In this document: piece by piece, positions 1-9,529 of the stretch
How the letters are laid out: the number at the start of each line of letters is the position of its first letter
How positions within the stretch are numbered: the stretch's first letter is position 1
From: Alphaproteobacteria bacterium
GTDB lineage: Bacteria; Pseudomonadota; Alphaproteobacteria; Sphingomonadales; JAKSBY01
NCBI GenBank assembly: GCA_021774625.1
Contig: JAJFIV010000030.1
Location: 64,493 to 128,492, forward strand
DNA length: 64,000 nt
Reading direction: 5' to 3'
Notes under the pieces: model-generated
Told to the model about the DNA's origin: nothing
The model's input: the letters and a program-made list of their open reading frames with translations, nothing else
Databases searched by the model: none
Program-made: the position numbers and the translations under genes

Positions 1-1395
<1,395 letters not shown>

Positions 1396-1489
1396 GCAGG
1401 TATTGGGCGGGCACTCCCGCTTAGACTATTATTCCAACCATATTCCTACATAGATCCATTTCAAACATATTGAGCCTCGTGCTCTTACG

Positions 1490-2629
1490 TTAGTGCGCTA
1501 AAAAATTGACAACAAGCACGCCGGCCAGATTGGCGATGGCAAACCCCAAAGAGCCGACAACAACGCCCGGCGCGACCAGATGATTCCAGCCAGCGTTTGC
1601 GGCCATGGCAGCCGCCGTTGGCGGGCCGCACACACAAGCATTGGATGCAGTTGTGATCTCGCCAATGTCAAATTTAAAGAGGAAACCGGCGCCAAACGTA
1701 ATGATAAAATGGACACTCATTATTGTGGCGGCAAATATCAGCAATTCCGGCCCCCTCTCCGTCAGGGCCGCAACATCGCCGGAAGCGCCCAGCGCCGCGA
1801 AAAATATCATGAGGAGAATGAGACCCAGCTGAAATGGTTCTTGCCGGGCCTTGATCTGTTCCCGGAACACCGTACCGGCTATCAGGCTCAACAGCGTAAT
1901 CACCAGGATTGCTACGCCTTTTATCTCTGTCAGGCTTTGAATATAATTCCCGAGCACAACGATAGTGAACGCGCCGGCCAAAGACAAAATCACTGACAGC
2001 AGGTTTATATTCTGCAACGCCGAGGGCAAAGAATGATGAGCATTCGTGGTCTCAGATGAGCCGTTCGTCTGATCTTTCTTAAAGAAAGCATATATTTGGG
2101 GGACGGTTCCGAGAATAAATAAATAGGCAATTGTTACCAGCGTGTCCGCGGCCAGCGCCGGCACCAGAATGCTGCTGTCAGTCAGCGCAAAGGCGTCGGC
2201 TATCGCTGCGAAGTTTGAAGAGCCACCGATATAGGTGGCTGCAAACATCCCGGCTAACTCCGCAGGATATTGAGCCGGGCTTATCAGGTGAAAAGCTATA
2301 ACCGATCCGATGATCGTCCCGAAGGCGCCGATAGCAAAAATTAACAGTGTGGGCCCCGCTTCCCGCCTGAGGGATCGCAAATCCACGGAAAATAAAAGGA
2401 GAGCCAGCCCCAGAGGAATAAAATTCCCCATCACGATTCCATAAACCGGCGCATCGGATGGGATGATATTGATGTTCGACAGAAAAAGGGCGGTCAAAAG
2501 AATAACGACCGTTGCCGTTAATTTCCGGCCTAATACGGTCCGCTCGGACCAGATGCCGAAAGCAACGATAGCCAGCAAGATAGCCCATATCGACAAGGTG
2601 CTCTCGGCATCAAGCATTGGACACGGCAA
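1490..2629 (-). CDS. DUF819 family integral membrane protein
   Basis: A 379-residue polytopic protein with about ten hydrophobic segments and the small-residue motif GGSSNFAAIADA characteristic of the DUF819 (YjcL-like) family. Members are predicted transporters of unknown substrate. It is the last gene of a leftward run behind merB, the thioredoxin-like gene and a second membrane protein, only 9 bp after the gene before it, so it should be co-transcribed from the MerR-type promoter near 4254-4284. Family membership is by recognition. A role in moving mercury or a product of organomercurial cleavage is inference from position only. Confidence 0.8.
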   Translation of the reverse strand: MPCPMLDAESTLSIWAILLAIVAFGIWSERTVLGRKLTATVVILLTALFLSNINIIPSDAPVYGIVMGNFIPLGLALLLFSVDLRSLRREAGPTLLIFAIGAFGTIIGSVIAFHLISPAQYPAELAGMFAATYIGGSSNFAAIADAFALTDSSILVPALAADTLVTIAYLFILGTVPQIYAFFKKDQTNGSSETTNAHHSLPSALQNINLLSVILSLAGAFTIVVLGNYIQSLTEIKGVAILVITLLSLIAGTVFREQIKARQEPFQLGLILLMIFFAALGASGDVAALTERGPELLIFAATIMSVHFIITFGAGFLFKFDIGEITTASNACVCGPPTAAAMAANAGWNHLVAPGVVVGSLGFAIANLAGVLVVNFLAH

Positions 2630-2638
2630 GCCTTTCTC

Positions 2639-3196
2639 TTAACCTCGTTTCATCCAGTTTTGACTGGCTTCCCAGCGATCAAGAGGTTGCAGCGGGCCGA
2701 CAGGGCAGTGGTGTTCCATGGTAGGCTTGCGGGTGATCAGGGAATAAAGATGATGAAAGGCGCGCATCTCGCAGCCCGGCGTGCCAATCAGGCCGGACAG
2801 GACAAAGGCCAGCCCAAGATGGGTGAACAGATAAAGTTCCCAACTGTGAAGTGCCCGGCCCAACATTGGTGTTTCGAATGATCCTGTCTGAAGAAACCCA
2901 AGACCGGCGATGGAAAGCATGACAAGCACACTCAATATAGCGGGCCATTTCTTCCAGGCCCGCGAAAAACCGATATTGACGATATAGCTGATCAGAAAAA
3001 CGCCGGGCAGAATTCCATTCCAGACCAGCGGGCGGATGCCGTCATTTTCCAGCATCATATCGCCCCGTATTTCCCACAACATAAAAACATAGGATAGCGT
3101 GGCGATGCCGAAAATCAGGCGGACAAGTCTGCCCAGCGGCCCCGGTTTGGGCAGTGCCCCGGTCTCCTGCAGTTTTAGGTCAGTTGTCGTCATCAT
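2639..3196 (-). CDS. Unrecognised four-helix membrane protein in merB operon
   Basis: I do not recognise a named family. The 185-residue product has a short hydrophilic N-terminus, four likely membrane helices (about residues 25-45, 58-75, 84-105 and 120-140) and a hydrophilic tail. The tail has two cysteines in distinctive settings, GTPGCEMRAFHH and EHHCPVGPL, each close to histidines. The gene lies 15 bp after the thioredoxin-like gene and 9 bp before the DUF819 gene, so it belongs to the merB operon. Cys/His clusters after the last helix would suit binding of a soft metal such as Hg(II), but this is inference. It is not MerT, MerC, MerF or MerE by length or motif. Confidence 0.7.
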   Translation of the reverse strand: MMTTTDLKLQETGALPKPGPLGRLVRLIFGIATLSYVFMLWEIRGDMMLENDGIRPLVWNGILPGVFLISYIVNIGFSRAWKKWPAILSVLVMLSIAGLGFLQTGSFETPMLGRALHSWELYLFTHLGLAFVLSGLIGTPGCEMRAFHHLYSLITRKPTMEHHCPVGPLQPLDRWEASQNWMKRG

Positions 3197-3211
3197 TGGA
3201 TTCCATAAGGA

Positions 3212-3520
3212 TTATAGATGCTTCGTGATCGCGGACCTGATTTTTTCGATTTCCGGCACTCCGCCTTTGCCGTCATATATCCGGCATGCCGCGGCATTTT
3301 GCGGCAACATTCCTTCTATATCCTCGCCTTGCACCAAAATGGTTGGAGAAGGATAATTCCGGAATTGTTCCGGACAGGAAGGGTCATGAATATTGATTTC
3401 GGTAAATTTGGTCGCCGGCAGGTTTGTTCCTTCTAACGCTGCTGTCAGAAGATTCCTGGTTTCGGCCGCATTGGGACAGCCGGGAAAGGTCAGAAGTTTT
3501 ATATCAGGGCGGGTGGTCAT
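3212..3520 (-). CDS. Small thioredoxin-fold protein of merB operon
   Basis: A 102-residue protein with the pattern of a short thioredoxin-like domain: a first strand ending in FPGCPN, a central YPSPTILVQGEDIEG strand-turn with the usual cis-proline position, and a C-terminal helix (PEIEKIRSAI). It has a single Cys at the active-site position (PGCPN) and two more (PSCPE, AACRIY), so it is not a standard CxxC oxidoreductase. Similar small proteins occur beside mercury genes. The start codon overlaps the merB stop by 4 bp, implying translational coupling. A role in passing Hg(II) or reducing thiols after MerB is inferred. Confidence 0.7.
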   Translation of the reverse strand: MTTRPDIKLLTFPGCPNAAETRNLLTAALEGTNLPATKFTEINIHDPSCPEQFRNYPSPTILVQGEDIEGMLPQNAAACRIYDGKGGVPEIEKIRSAITKHL

Positions 3521-4221
3521 ATTTTTACGGCTCCATTTAAAGTCAGGGCGGGCGCTTTCCAGTTTATGCCCGGGTAGCGCCAGCCATTGCGTTCAACCGC
3601 AAGATCATAGGCATCGGACAAAGCAATGCCGATGACGTCCGGACGTTCTCTGCGCCATTTCTCGAAAGCTGAAAAATCAGAGAACAAATTGACATGATTA
3701 CAAAACGAGGCGCGAAGGTCGTTACGGCATGCGTTTTGATCGGTTGAAGTCAATGAAACGACCGGGCTGGGGCAATTCGAAGAAAGAACGGTACAGGGGG
3801 AAAGAAAGACTTCGATAGTCTGCCCGCTTTCCGGGCATTCCGTTAAAAGCGTCGCGTCCGCTTGTAAAATTGATGGAAGGAAAAGGGCGTCCAGCACGCA
3901 CCAGGTGAACAACGGATACGAGTTCACGATAAAGCGGTGGTTGCCTGCCTTCAGGCTCAATCCAACAAATCCGCTAATATTACCCGTTCTGTCAAATTCA
4001 ATGGCGGTCACCGGAACCAGCTTCAGAAACCTGTGAATCTGCTCCGGGGATATATGCAGTTGCTGCGCCAATTCGTTTTTCGAAACCGAATGCCCCTTTG
4101 CCAGTTGGCGGTAAATGGCGACGGAAAGCCGCTGAAGGTCCGGGGGGTTGTCATGCAAATAATTGCCAAGCCTGAGAAATTCTCTGCACTCGGCAAGGCT
4201 GATAGCGGATTCCGGATTCAT
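3517..4221 (-). CDS. merB: Alkylmercury lyase MerB
   Basis: Cleaves the carbon-mercury bond of organomercurials to a hydrocarbon and Hg(II). The 234-residue protein has an N-terminal winged-helix-like region (residues about 20-75, KNELAQQLHISPEQIHRFL) and the lyase core. The catalytic set is present: the Cys and Asp of WCVLDAL and the second Cys of ASFCNHVNLF, plus the supporting Cys of LTECPESG. It is the first gene of the leftward operon and is transcribed from the MerR-type promoter at 4254-4284. No mercuric reductase (merA) or MerT/MerP transporter lies in this operon or elsewhere in the window, so Hg(II) must be handled by other genes. Confidence 0.92.
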   Translation of the reverse strand: MNPESAISLAECREFLRLGNYLHDNPPDLQRLSVAIYRQLAKGHSVSKNELAQQLHISPEQIHRFLKLVPVTAIEFDRTGNISGFVGLSLKAGNHRFIVNSYPLFTWCVLDALFLPSILQADATLLTECPESGQTIEVFLSPCTVLSSNCPSPVVSLTSTDQNACRNDLRASFCNHVNLFSDFSAFEKWRRERPDVIGIALSDAYDLAVERNGWRYPGINWKAPALTLNGAVKI

Positions 4222-4253
4222 GATTTTTCCATATTTCCGACTCGAATTAAGAC

Positions 4254-4284
4254 AATGTAGGGCCTATACTAACTACAGGTGCAA
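4254..4284 (-). promoter_or_regulatory. MerR-type promoter/operator for merB operon
   Basis: Read on the minus strand, a -35 element TTGCAC (4279-4284) and a -10 element TACATT (4254-4259) are separated by exactly 19 bp. This is the over-long spacer typical of promoters that MerR proteins activate by untwisting DNA. The spacer and its edges hold a dyad, TGTAG at 4256-4260 and CTACA at 4273-4277, where a MerR dimer would sit. It lies between divergent merB and merR and can control both. Confidence 0.8.
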
Positions 4285-4327
4285 GAAAAAATTCGAAACC
4301 CTGCCCCTGAAAATATCCAAGGTGGAT

Positions 4328-4747
4328 ATGGATTGTATTATGGAGGCCGATTTGTTCAAGATAGGCGCGCTAGCCCAAAAGACCGGATGCCAGGTGGAGA
4401 CCGTTCGCTTTTACGAACGGGTGGGGCTGCTTGCCGATCCGGCCCGGACGGCGAGTGGTCACAGGGTCTATGACCGCAGCCATGAAAAACGTCTCAGATT
4501 TATCCGCCGGAGCCGCGAACTGGATTTTTCTCTCGAGGAAATAAAAGCCCTGCTGGGTTTTCTGGACAGTGATGATTATTCCTGTGATCAGGTGCAGGAA
4601 TTCGCGGAAGAACATATTCAAAAAATCAAAGCCAAAGTAGCCGAACTCCGGAAAATGGAAAAATCACTGGTGCAACTGGCCAGTCAGTGTGAAGTCAATA
4701 TAAAAAAGGGGTGCCCTTTGCTCGACCAGCTTTTTGACGGCCAGTGA
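4328..4747 (+). CDS. merR: MerR family mercury-responsive regulator
   Basis: A 139-residue regulator with an N-terminal winged helix (FKIGALAQKTGCQVETVRFYERVGLL) and a long dimerisation helix. The three cysteines that bind Hg(II) in MerR are present in the expected places: SCDQ, then QCE 35 residues later, then GCPLL 8 residues on (9 in classical MerR). This sets it apart from copper, zinc or redox members of the family. The start at 4328 is preceded by AAGGTGG; further in-frame codons upstream run into the promoter region. It faces away from merB and should repress or activate the shared operator. Confidence 0.9.
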   Translation: MDCIMEADLFKIGALAQKTGCQVETVRFYERVGLLADPARTASGHRVYDRSHEKRLRFIRRSRELDFSLEEIKALLGFLDSDDYSCDQVQEFAEEHIQKIKAKVAELRKMEKSLVQLASQCEVNIKKGCPLLDQLFDGQ

Positions 4748-4758
4748 CGGATTTTTAA

Positions 4759-5352
4759 TCAGTCCTTATGCTTGCCGGCTTCCCAGGTTCCATCATTGAG
4801 GGTATTTTCGGCAAAATTGGTGGGAATGTCTTCCAGCGATGTCGCCATGGTATCGTTCCAGCGGTTAAGAAAGCCGAAATAGGCGACGGTGGCCATAATT
4901 TCGACGATTTCCTCTTCTGAGTAATGTTCGCGAAGATCGGCGAAGACCTCCTCATCGGCCATATTGGGGACCGCGGCCGCGCATTGCGCAAAGCGCAGAA
5001 CCGCGCGTTCGGCATCCGAAAAAAGCGGGCTGGTTTCATATTCCCAGGCCTTGGCGATCTTTTGATCCTCGACGCTGGAGCGATGAGCGTTGGAGGCCGT
5101 GTGGGCGACGCAATACTGGCAGCCGGCGGACCGGCTCGCCATATTGGCGATCAGATTGCGGAGCGATATGGAAATGCCGGCATCCGGATCATACACTTCC
5201 TTTGCCAGTTGAGTGAAAGCCGCGACAATATTGGGCTTGCGGGCCATGGTCAGAAGACTGTTCGGCAAAAAACCCATGCGGCTTTCAAAATAATCGAAAT
5301 CCTCCTCGCATTCCGGCACATCCGCACGATTGAGCGGCTTTAAGCGGGGCAT
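4759..5352 (-). CDS. Carboxymuconolactone decarboxylase/AhpD-like protein
   Basis: A helical protein of about 197 residues with the CxxC-x2-H core of the alkylhydroperoxidase D-like branch of the CMD family (CQYCVAHTAS, about residue 83). Such proteins act as peroxidatic or disulfide-exchange enzymes; the substrate is unknown here. The start at 5352 is chosen because AAAGGA lies just upstream; an in-frame ATG 15 bp earlier is also possible. It converges on merR with 11 bp between stops. A strong palindrome lies upstream (5374-5394), suggesting repressor control. Confidence 0.85.
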   Translation of the reverse strand: MPRLKPLNRADVPECEEDFDYFESRMGFLPNSLLTMARKPNIVAAFTQLAKEVYDPDAGISISLRNLIANMASRSAGCQYCVAHTASNAHRSSVEDQKIAKAWEYETSPLFSDAERAVLRFAQCAAAVPNMADEEVFADLREHYSEEEIVEIMATVAYFGFLNRWNDTMATSLEDIPTNFAENTLNDGTWEAGKHKD

Positions 5353-5373
5353 GGCGGTTCCTTTCATAAATTT

Positions 5374-5394
5374 TTTGTAAGGTAGACTTACAAA
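5374..5394. promoter_or_regulatory. Perfect inverted repeat, probable repressor operator
   Basis: Two 8-bp arms, TTTGTAAG and CTTACAAA, are perfect inverted repeats separated by GTAGA. The site sits 22 bp upstream of the AhpD-like gene start, between that gene and a divergently placed secreted-protein gene. Size and symmetry fit a TetR-type dimer site. No regulator gene is adjacent, so the protein that binds it is unknown. Confidence 0.6.
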
Positions 5395-5503
5395 TCAGAC
5401 CTGTCAATAATTGGCCAGCGTTCCGTGCCGACAATTTGATTTCTGTCTTTTTGCAAAATCATTTAGAATGCCGACAGATATACTCTGACTGAAAGGAAAA
5501 AAA

Positions 5504-5881
5504 ATGCGAAACTATCTTCTGGTGGCGGCCGGTATTTTTCTTCCGCTTACCCTGGGTGCGCTGTCCGCAACTGCCGGGGACGATGAGAATACCAAGGCCT
5601 GCATTCGCCCGCAGAATATAAAATCAACCACCGTTCTGGATGACAAAACCATTCTGTTCGAAATGCGCAACGGCAAAATCTGGCAGAATGAGATGAAGTA
5701 CGCCTGTTCCGGCTTGAAATTCCATCGGCGGTTTACCTATGAAGTGCATACGGGCAATCTGTGTTCGACCGATACCATCACGGTTATTCCCACAGGCGGG
5801 ATTGCCGGGCCGACATGCGGGCTGGACAAGTTTACTCTCTATGTACCAGATGAGGAAGCAACGGACCCTGATGGTGTTTAG
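5504..5881 (+). CDS. Small secreted protein, DUF6491-like
   Basis: A 125-residue protein with a clear signal peptide (MRNYLLVAAGIFLPLTLGAL, cleavage probably after SATA). The mature part has five cysteines and the pattern ACI...ILFEMRNGKIW...YACSGL...LCSTDTI...CGLDKF, which resembles the DUF6491 family of small periplasmic proteins. The start has a purine-rich GAAAGGAAAAAA leader. Function is unknown. Resemblance to DUF6491 is by pattern only and should be taken as likely, not certain. Confidence 0.75.
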   Translation: MRNYLLVAAGIFLPLTLGALSATAGDDENTKACIRPQNIKSTTVLDDKTILFEMRNGKIWQNEMKYACSGLKFHRRFTYEVHTGNLCSTDTITVIPTGGIAGPTCGLDKFTLYVPDEEATDPDGV

Positions 5882-5910
5882 GGTCAGGACTCATTAAATC
5901 CATCCATTCT

Positions 5911-6009
5911 GCGCCCCGTCATGGCTTTCCGGGCAGGCGCAGGGCAGCAGGAAATGCGGCGCATTTTCAAGGCCTTGCAACGCCTTCGGAAAGCCGTGAC
6001 ATGAGCGCC
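5911..6009. repeat. Palindromic intergenic element
   Basis: GTCATGGCTTTCCG at 5918-5931 pairs with CGGAAAGCCGTGAC at 5987-6000 (13 of 14 positions), enclosing about 55 bp that includes GCGGCGCATTTTC. The whole would fold into a long hairpin. It fills the gap between the small secreted protein and the M28 peptidase and has no open frame. The shape is that of a dispersed MITE-like or REP-like repeat. Confidence 0.55.
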
Positions 6010-6077
6010 CGGCGGGCTCACTTGACGGCGCTCAGAAAGAATGAAATGGTCATTCCAAACAGTTGGGGAATACTTTC

Positions 6078-7721
6078 ATGAAATGGATATCATTCACACT
6101 GGTACCGGTTTTTCTTTTTGCTGCGGCCTGCAGTGAGCCGCGAGGAACACAATCGGGCGCAATTTCCGAAGACGCTTTAAGACAGCATATCAAAATTCTG
6201 TCATCCGATGAATTTGAGGGCCGCGGACCATCTTCTCCGGGCGAGGAAAAAACAGTCGCTTATCTGGCGAAACAGTTTCAGTCCTATGGTCTGAAGCCAA
6301 TCAATGGCGACAGCTATTTTCAGGACGTGCCGCTGGTAGAGATCACCGCCGCCCCGTCGACGGTGCTGACGGTTGACGCTGGCGCCGGCTCAGTCGATCT
6401 TGCCAATGGCGGCGACATGATGGTCTGGACCAAGCGGGTGGTAGAGAGCGTGTCTGTCAGTGACAGCGACATGGTTTTTGTTGGGTACGGCATCAACGCA
6501 CCGGAATATGACTGGAATGATTATGACGGCGTGGATGTCACCGGGAAAACCGTAGTGATTCTGGTCAATGATCCCGGTTATGCCACACAGGATGCTGAAC
6601 TGTTTAACGGCAACGCCATGACCTATTATGGCCGTTGGACCTACAAATATGAGGAAGCCGCCCGTCAGGGAGCTGCGGCGGCCCTTATTATCCATGAAAC
6701 CAGGCCTGCCGCCTATCCCTGGGAAGTGGTGACCGGAAGCTGGTCGGGGCCGCAGTTCGATCTGGTGCGGGATGATGACAATATGTCGCGGGTTGCCGTT
6801 GAAGGCTGGATACAGGAACGGGTGGCCGATGATCTTTTTTCGCGGGCCGGGCTGGATTTTGACGCTCTGAAAAAAGCCGCGCTGACCGGCGATTTTAAAG
6901 CGTTGCCCATGGGTGATCTGAAGGCGTCCATCAGCATTGAAAACAGCTTGCGCCGCTCGATTTCCCGCAATGTCATCGGCTATGTGAAGGGCTCGGAAAG
7001 GCCGGAGGAATATTTTCTCTATATGGCCCATTGGGATCATCTCGGCAAGGATCCGGGCCTTGAAGGCGATCAGATTTATAATGGCGCACTGGACAATGCG
7101 ACCGGGACCGCCGGCCTTCTGGAACTTGCCAGACATTTTGCCAACCCGGTCAATCAGCCCCGGCGCTCGGTCGTCTTTGTGGCTGTGACGGCGGAAGAGC
7201 AGGGGCTTTTGGGCTCCGCCTATTACGCCAGCGCGCCGGTTTTTCCGCTGAATAAAACCGTAGCCGGCATCAATATGGACGGCTTGAGTATCATTGGCAA
7301 AACCAGAGATGTTACGGTGATCGGTTTTGGTGCGTCGGAGCTGGAGAACTATCTGCGGGAGGCCGCATCAGAGCAAGACCGGGTCGTTGAGCCGGAGCCG
7401 ACCCCGGAAAACGGCTATTACTATCGCTCCGACCACTTCAATCTGGCGAAAGTGGGGGTGCCGATGCTTTACACGGAAGCCGGGGTCGATTCCCGGCTGC
7501 GCGGCCGGGAGTGGGGCCTGGCGCAGGGTGAGGATTATGTCGCGAACCGCTATCACAAACCGGCGGATGAATATGATCCCGACTGGGATTTAAGCGGCGC
7601 AGTCGAAGATCTGGAACTTTTCTATGCTATCGGCAAGCGCATCGCCAACGGAAATAACTGGCCGAACTGGTATGAAGGCACAGAATTCCGCGCGATCCGT
7701 GATGAAAGTATGGGGCAGTAG
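6078..7721 (+). CDS. M28 family zinc aminopeptidase, lipoprotein
   Basis: An exported metallopeptidase of 547 residues. The N-terminus is a lipoprotein signal (FLFAAACSE; lipid-bearing Cys at residue 18), so it is likely anchored in a membrane facing the periplasm. A PA-domain insert (about residues 130-230) precedes the M28 catalytic core. There the zinc ligands and catalytic acids are visible as HWDH (about 317), ALDNATG (about 338) and TAEEQG (about 373), with a late RSDHFNL histidine. The ATG at 6078 is preferred over the in-frame TTG at 6063 because the lipoprotein signal begins there. It probably releases N-terminal amino acids from peptides. Confidence 0.9.
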   Translation: MKWISFTLVPVFLFAAACSEPRGTQSGAISEDALRQHIKILSSDEFEGRGPSSPGEEKTVAYLAKQFQSYGLKPINGDSYFQDVPLVEITAAPSTVLTVDAGAGSVDLANGGDMMVWTKRVVESVSVSDSDMVFVGYGINAPEYDWNDYDGVDVTGKTVVILVNDPGYATQDAELFNGNAMTYYGRWTYKYEEAARQGAAAALIIHETRPAAYPWEVVTGSWSGPQFDLVRDDDNMSRVAVEGWIQERVADDLFSRAGLDFDALKKAALTGDFKALPMGDLKASISIENSLRRSISRNVIGYVKGSERPEEYFLYMAHWDHLGKDPGLEGDQIYNGALDNATGTAGLLELARHFANPVNQPRRSVVFVAVTAEEQGLLGSAYYASAPVFPLNKTVAGINMDGLSIIGKTRDVTVIGFGASELENYLREAASEQDRVVEPEPTPENGYYYRSDHFNLAKVGVPMLYTEAGVDSRLRGREWGLAQGEDYVANRYHKPADEYDPDWDLSGAVEDLELFYAIGKRIANGNNWPNWYEGTEFRAIRDESMGQ

Positions 7722-7726
7722 ACAGA

Positions 7727-7849
7727 AGATTGCCGCGTCGCTTCGCTCCTCGCAATGACGGCCTCACCAGGCGGCAGGCGGGAGATTGCCGCATCGCTTT
7801 GCTCCTTGCAATGACCCTTGGTGTCATTGCGAGCGGAGCGAAGCAATCT
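7727..7849. repeat. Three copies of a dispersed intergenic repeat
   Basis: Two direct copies of a unit beginning AGATTGCCGC and ending GCAATGAC lie at 7727-7759 and 7783-7815. A third, inverted, copy (GTCATTGCGAGCGGAGCGAA) lies at 7823-7849. The last two can form a hairpin between the convergent M28 and M20D genes. This family of GC-rich cloverleaf-like repeats is common in bacterial intergenic DNA; it may also act as a transcription end here. Confidence 0.6.
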
Positions 7850-7860
7850 TTTGGCGGTTC

Positions 7861-9447
7861 TTATTCCGATTCTTCCACGGTCGGATATTCGATTCCCAAC
7901 TGCTCAAGATAGGTGTCGTATTTATCCGGATCGTAATAGAACTTTTCGAGATCCGGACGGAAGCGGGCCATCAGTTCCGTATTCTTGTCGATCGCCGGTT
8001 TGTCGTCTGCGGAGATAAACGCTTCGTAGGTGACGCCTGCGAGCTGTTCATCGCGGAAATGGGTCCAGGCGTCCTCCAGCAGTTTCGGGCGCAGCAGAAG
8101 ATCAAGGCCGGTCATGGCGAGGGCCTTTGCGCCGGCCGTGGCCCCCTTGTGCGCGATAGGCGTCGCCATGGCGATCGAGGAGGACCAGTGATGGAAAATC
8201 GCGCCCTCGACATTGGACGGGAAGCGCAAAGTTACAGTCGGGACATTCCACGACACATCGCCAATATCGTCAGAGCCGCCGCTTTGCGGCTCGGCGGGCG
8301 GGCCTTCGATTTCGTCGAGTTCCGTCGCCAGTCCTTTTTCTTCCGACCCCACCCGCTTCTGTACGGCGCGGGCCATGGCATGGTCCTGCTCGCTCCAGTC
8401 CGGCAGGCCGACGGTCCGGATATTTTCATACATGGCTTCCGCGATCGTGCGGTTGAAATTGCGCGGCCAGGCGGAGCCGACAATGCGGCTGGTGAAGCTG
8501 GTGTCGGTCATCAGGGCGGCGCCCTCCGCCGTGCGGTTCAGTTTGCCGAAATTTTCGCGGATTTTATCGGCGGTCATTTCGCGCACGAAATACCAGACGC
8601 CGGCTTTCGACGGCACCACATTGGGCTGATCGCCGCCATCTGTGATCACATAATGAGAACGCTGATTGAAATGCAGATGTTCGCGGCGGAAATTCCATGC
8701 CACATTCATCAGTTCGACGGCATCCAGCGCGCTTTTGCCGCGCCACGGATCCCCCGCGCCATGGGCCGATGAGCCTTGAAAATTATACTCGACGGAAATC
8801 AGGCCTGTGCCGCGGCCCTTGCCCCATGAGACGCTCATATTGTTGGACACATGGGTAAACAGAACGGCATCGACGCCTTTGAAGCGGCCATCGCGGGCAT
8901 AAAAAGCTTTTGCGCCCACCAGTTCTTCGGCAATGCCCGGCCAGACCATCAGGGTGCCGGCGATATTTTCCCGCTGCATGATGTCTTTCAGGACCAGCGC
9001 GGCGGTGATATTGACGCCCATGCCTGAATTGTGGCCTTCGCCATGGCCGGGGCCGCCGGGCACGAATTCGGAGCGGTAGGCGACGCCCGGCCGCTGGTTG
9101 GTTTTCGGCAGGCCATCGACATCCGTGCCCAGGGCGATCACCGGGCCGCCCGACCCATTGGTCCAGCTTGCCCACCAGGAGGTTGGGAGACCGGATATGC
9201 CGCGCTCCACCGCAAAGCCGTTATCTTCCAGAATCCCGGTCAGATATTCCTGCGACTTATATTCGTGAAAACCGAGTTCCGAAAAGGAGAACAGGCTATC
9301 GACAATCACCTGGGTGAGTTTGGCGTTGGCGTCGATCTTTTCCATCGCTTCGACCTTCAGATTTGCAAGCCGCCCAGCGTCCTGCGCAAATGTGGTGGAA
9401 GCCGTTGCGAATGCTATGCAGGCAGCAAGGATGGTGTGCCGGATCAT
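7861..9447 (-). CDS. Secreted M20D-type amidohydrolase (AbgB-like)
   Basis: A 528-residue metal-dependent amidohydrolase of the M20D family, closest in pattern to the B subunit of aminobenzoyl-glutamate hydrolase. A signal peptide (AACIAFATASTTFAQD) sends it to the periplasm, which is unusual for AbgB. Metal-ligand regions are GHGEGHNSGMG, GIAEELVGAK and, near the C-terminus, FHHWSSSIAMATPIAHKG; the lid domain holds the conserved SSAHGAGDPW. It probably cleaves N-acyl or amide-linked amino acids. It stands alone between convergent and unrelated genes. Confidence 0.88.
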   Translation of the reverse strand: MIRHTILAACIAFATASTTFAQDAGRLANLKVEAMEKIDANAKLTQVIVDSLFSFSELGFHEYKSQEYLTGILEDNGFAVERGISGLPTSWWASWTNGSGGPVIALGTDVDGLPKTNQRPGVAYRSEFVPGGPGHGEGHNSGMGVNITAALVLKDIMQRENIAGTLMVWPGIAEELVGAKAFYARDGRFKGVDAVLFTHVSNNMSVSWGKGRGTGLISVEYNFQGSSAHGAGDPWRGKSALDAVELMNVAWNFRREHLHFNQRSHYVITDGGDQPNVVPSKAGVWYFVREMTADKIRENFGKLNRTAEGAALMTDTSFTSRIVGSAWPRNFNRTIAEAMYENIRTVGLPDWSEQDHAMARAVQKRVGSEEKGLATELDEIEGPPAEPQSGGSDDIGDVSWNVPTVTLRFPSNVEGAIFHHWSSSIAMATPIAHKGATAGAKALAMTGLDLLLRPKLLEDAWTHFRDEQLAGVTYEAFISADDKPAIDKNTELMARFRPDLEKFYYDPDKYDTYLEQLGIEYPTVEESE

Positions 9448-9529
9448 AATGTCCCCCCGGTGTTTGATTATATATTTGGAAAGAACCTATCCCTGTCGGG
9501 CCGGACTTGGCAAGCCCCAGGATTAATCC

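Noticed and set aside
7786-8772. Plus-strand frame of 328 codons opposite the M20D gene
   Set aside because: Arg/His/Gly-rich shadow frame; the minus strand carries signal peptide and metal motifs.
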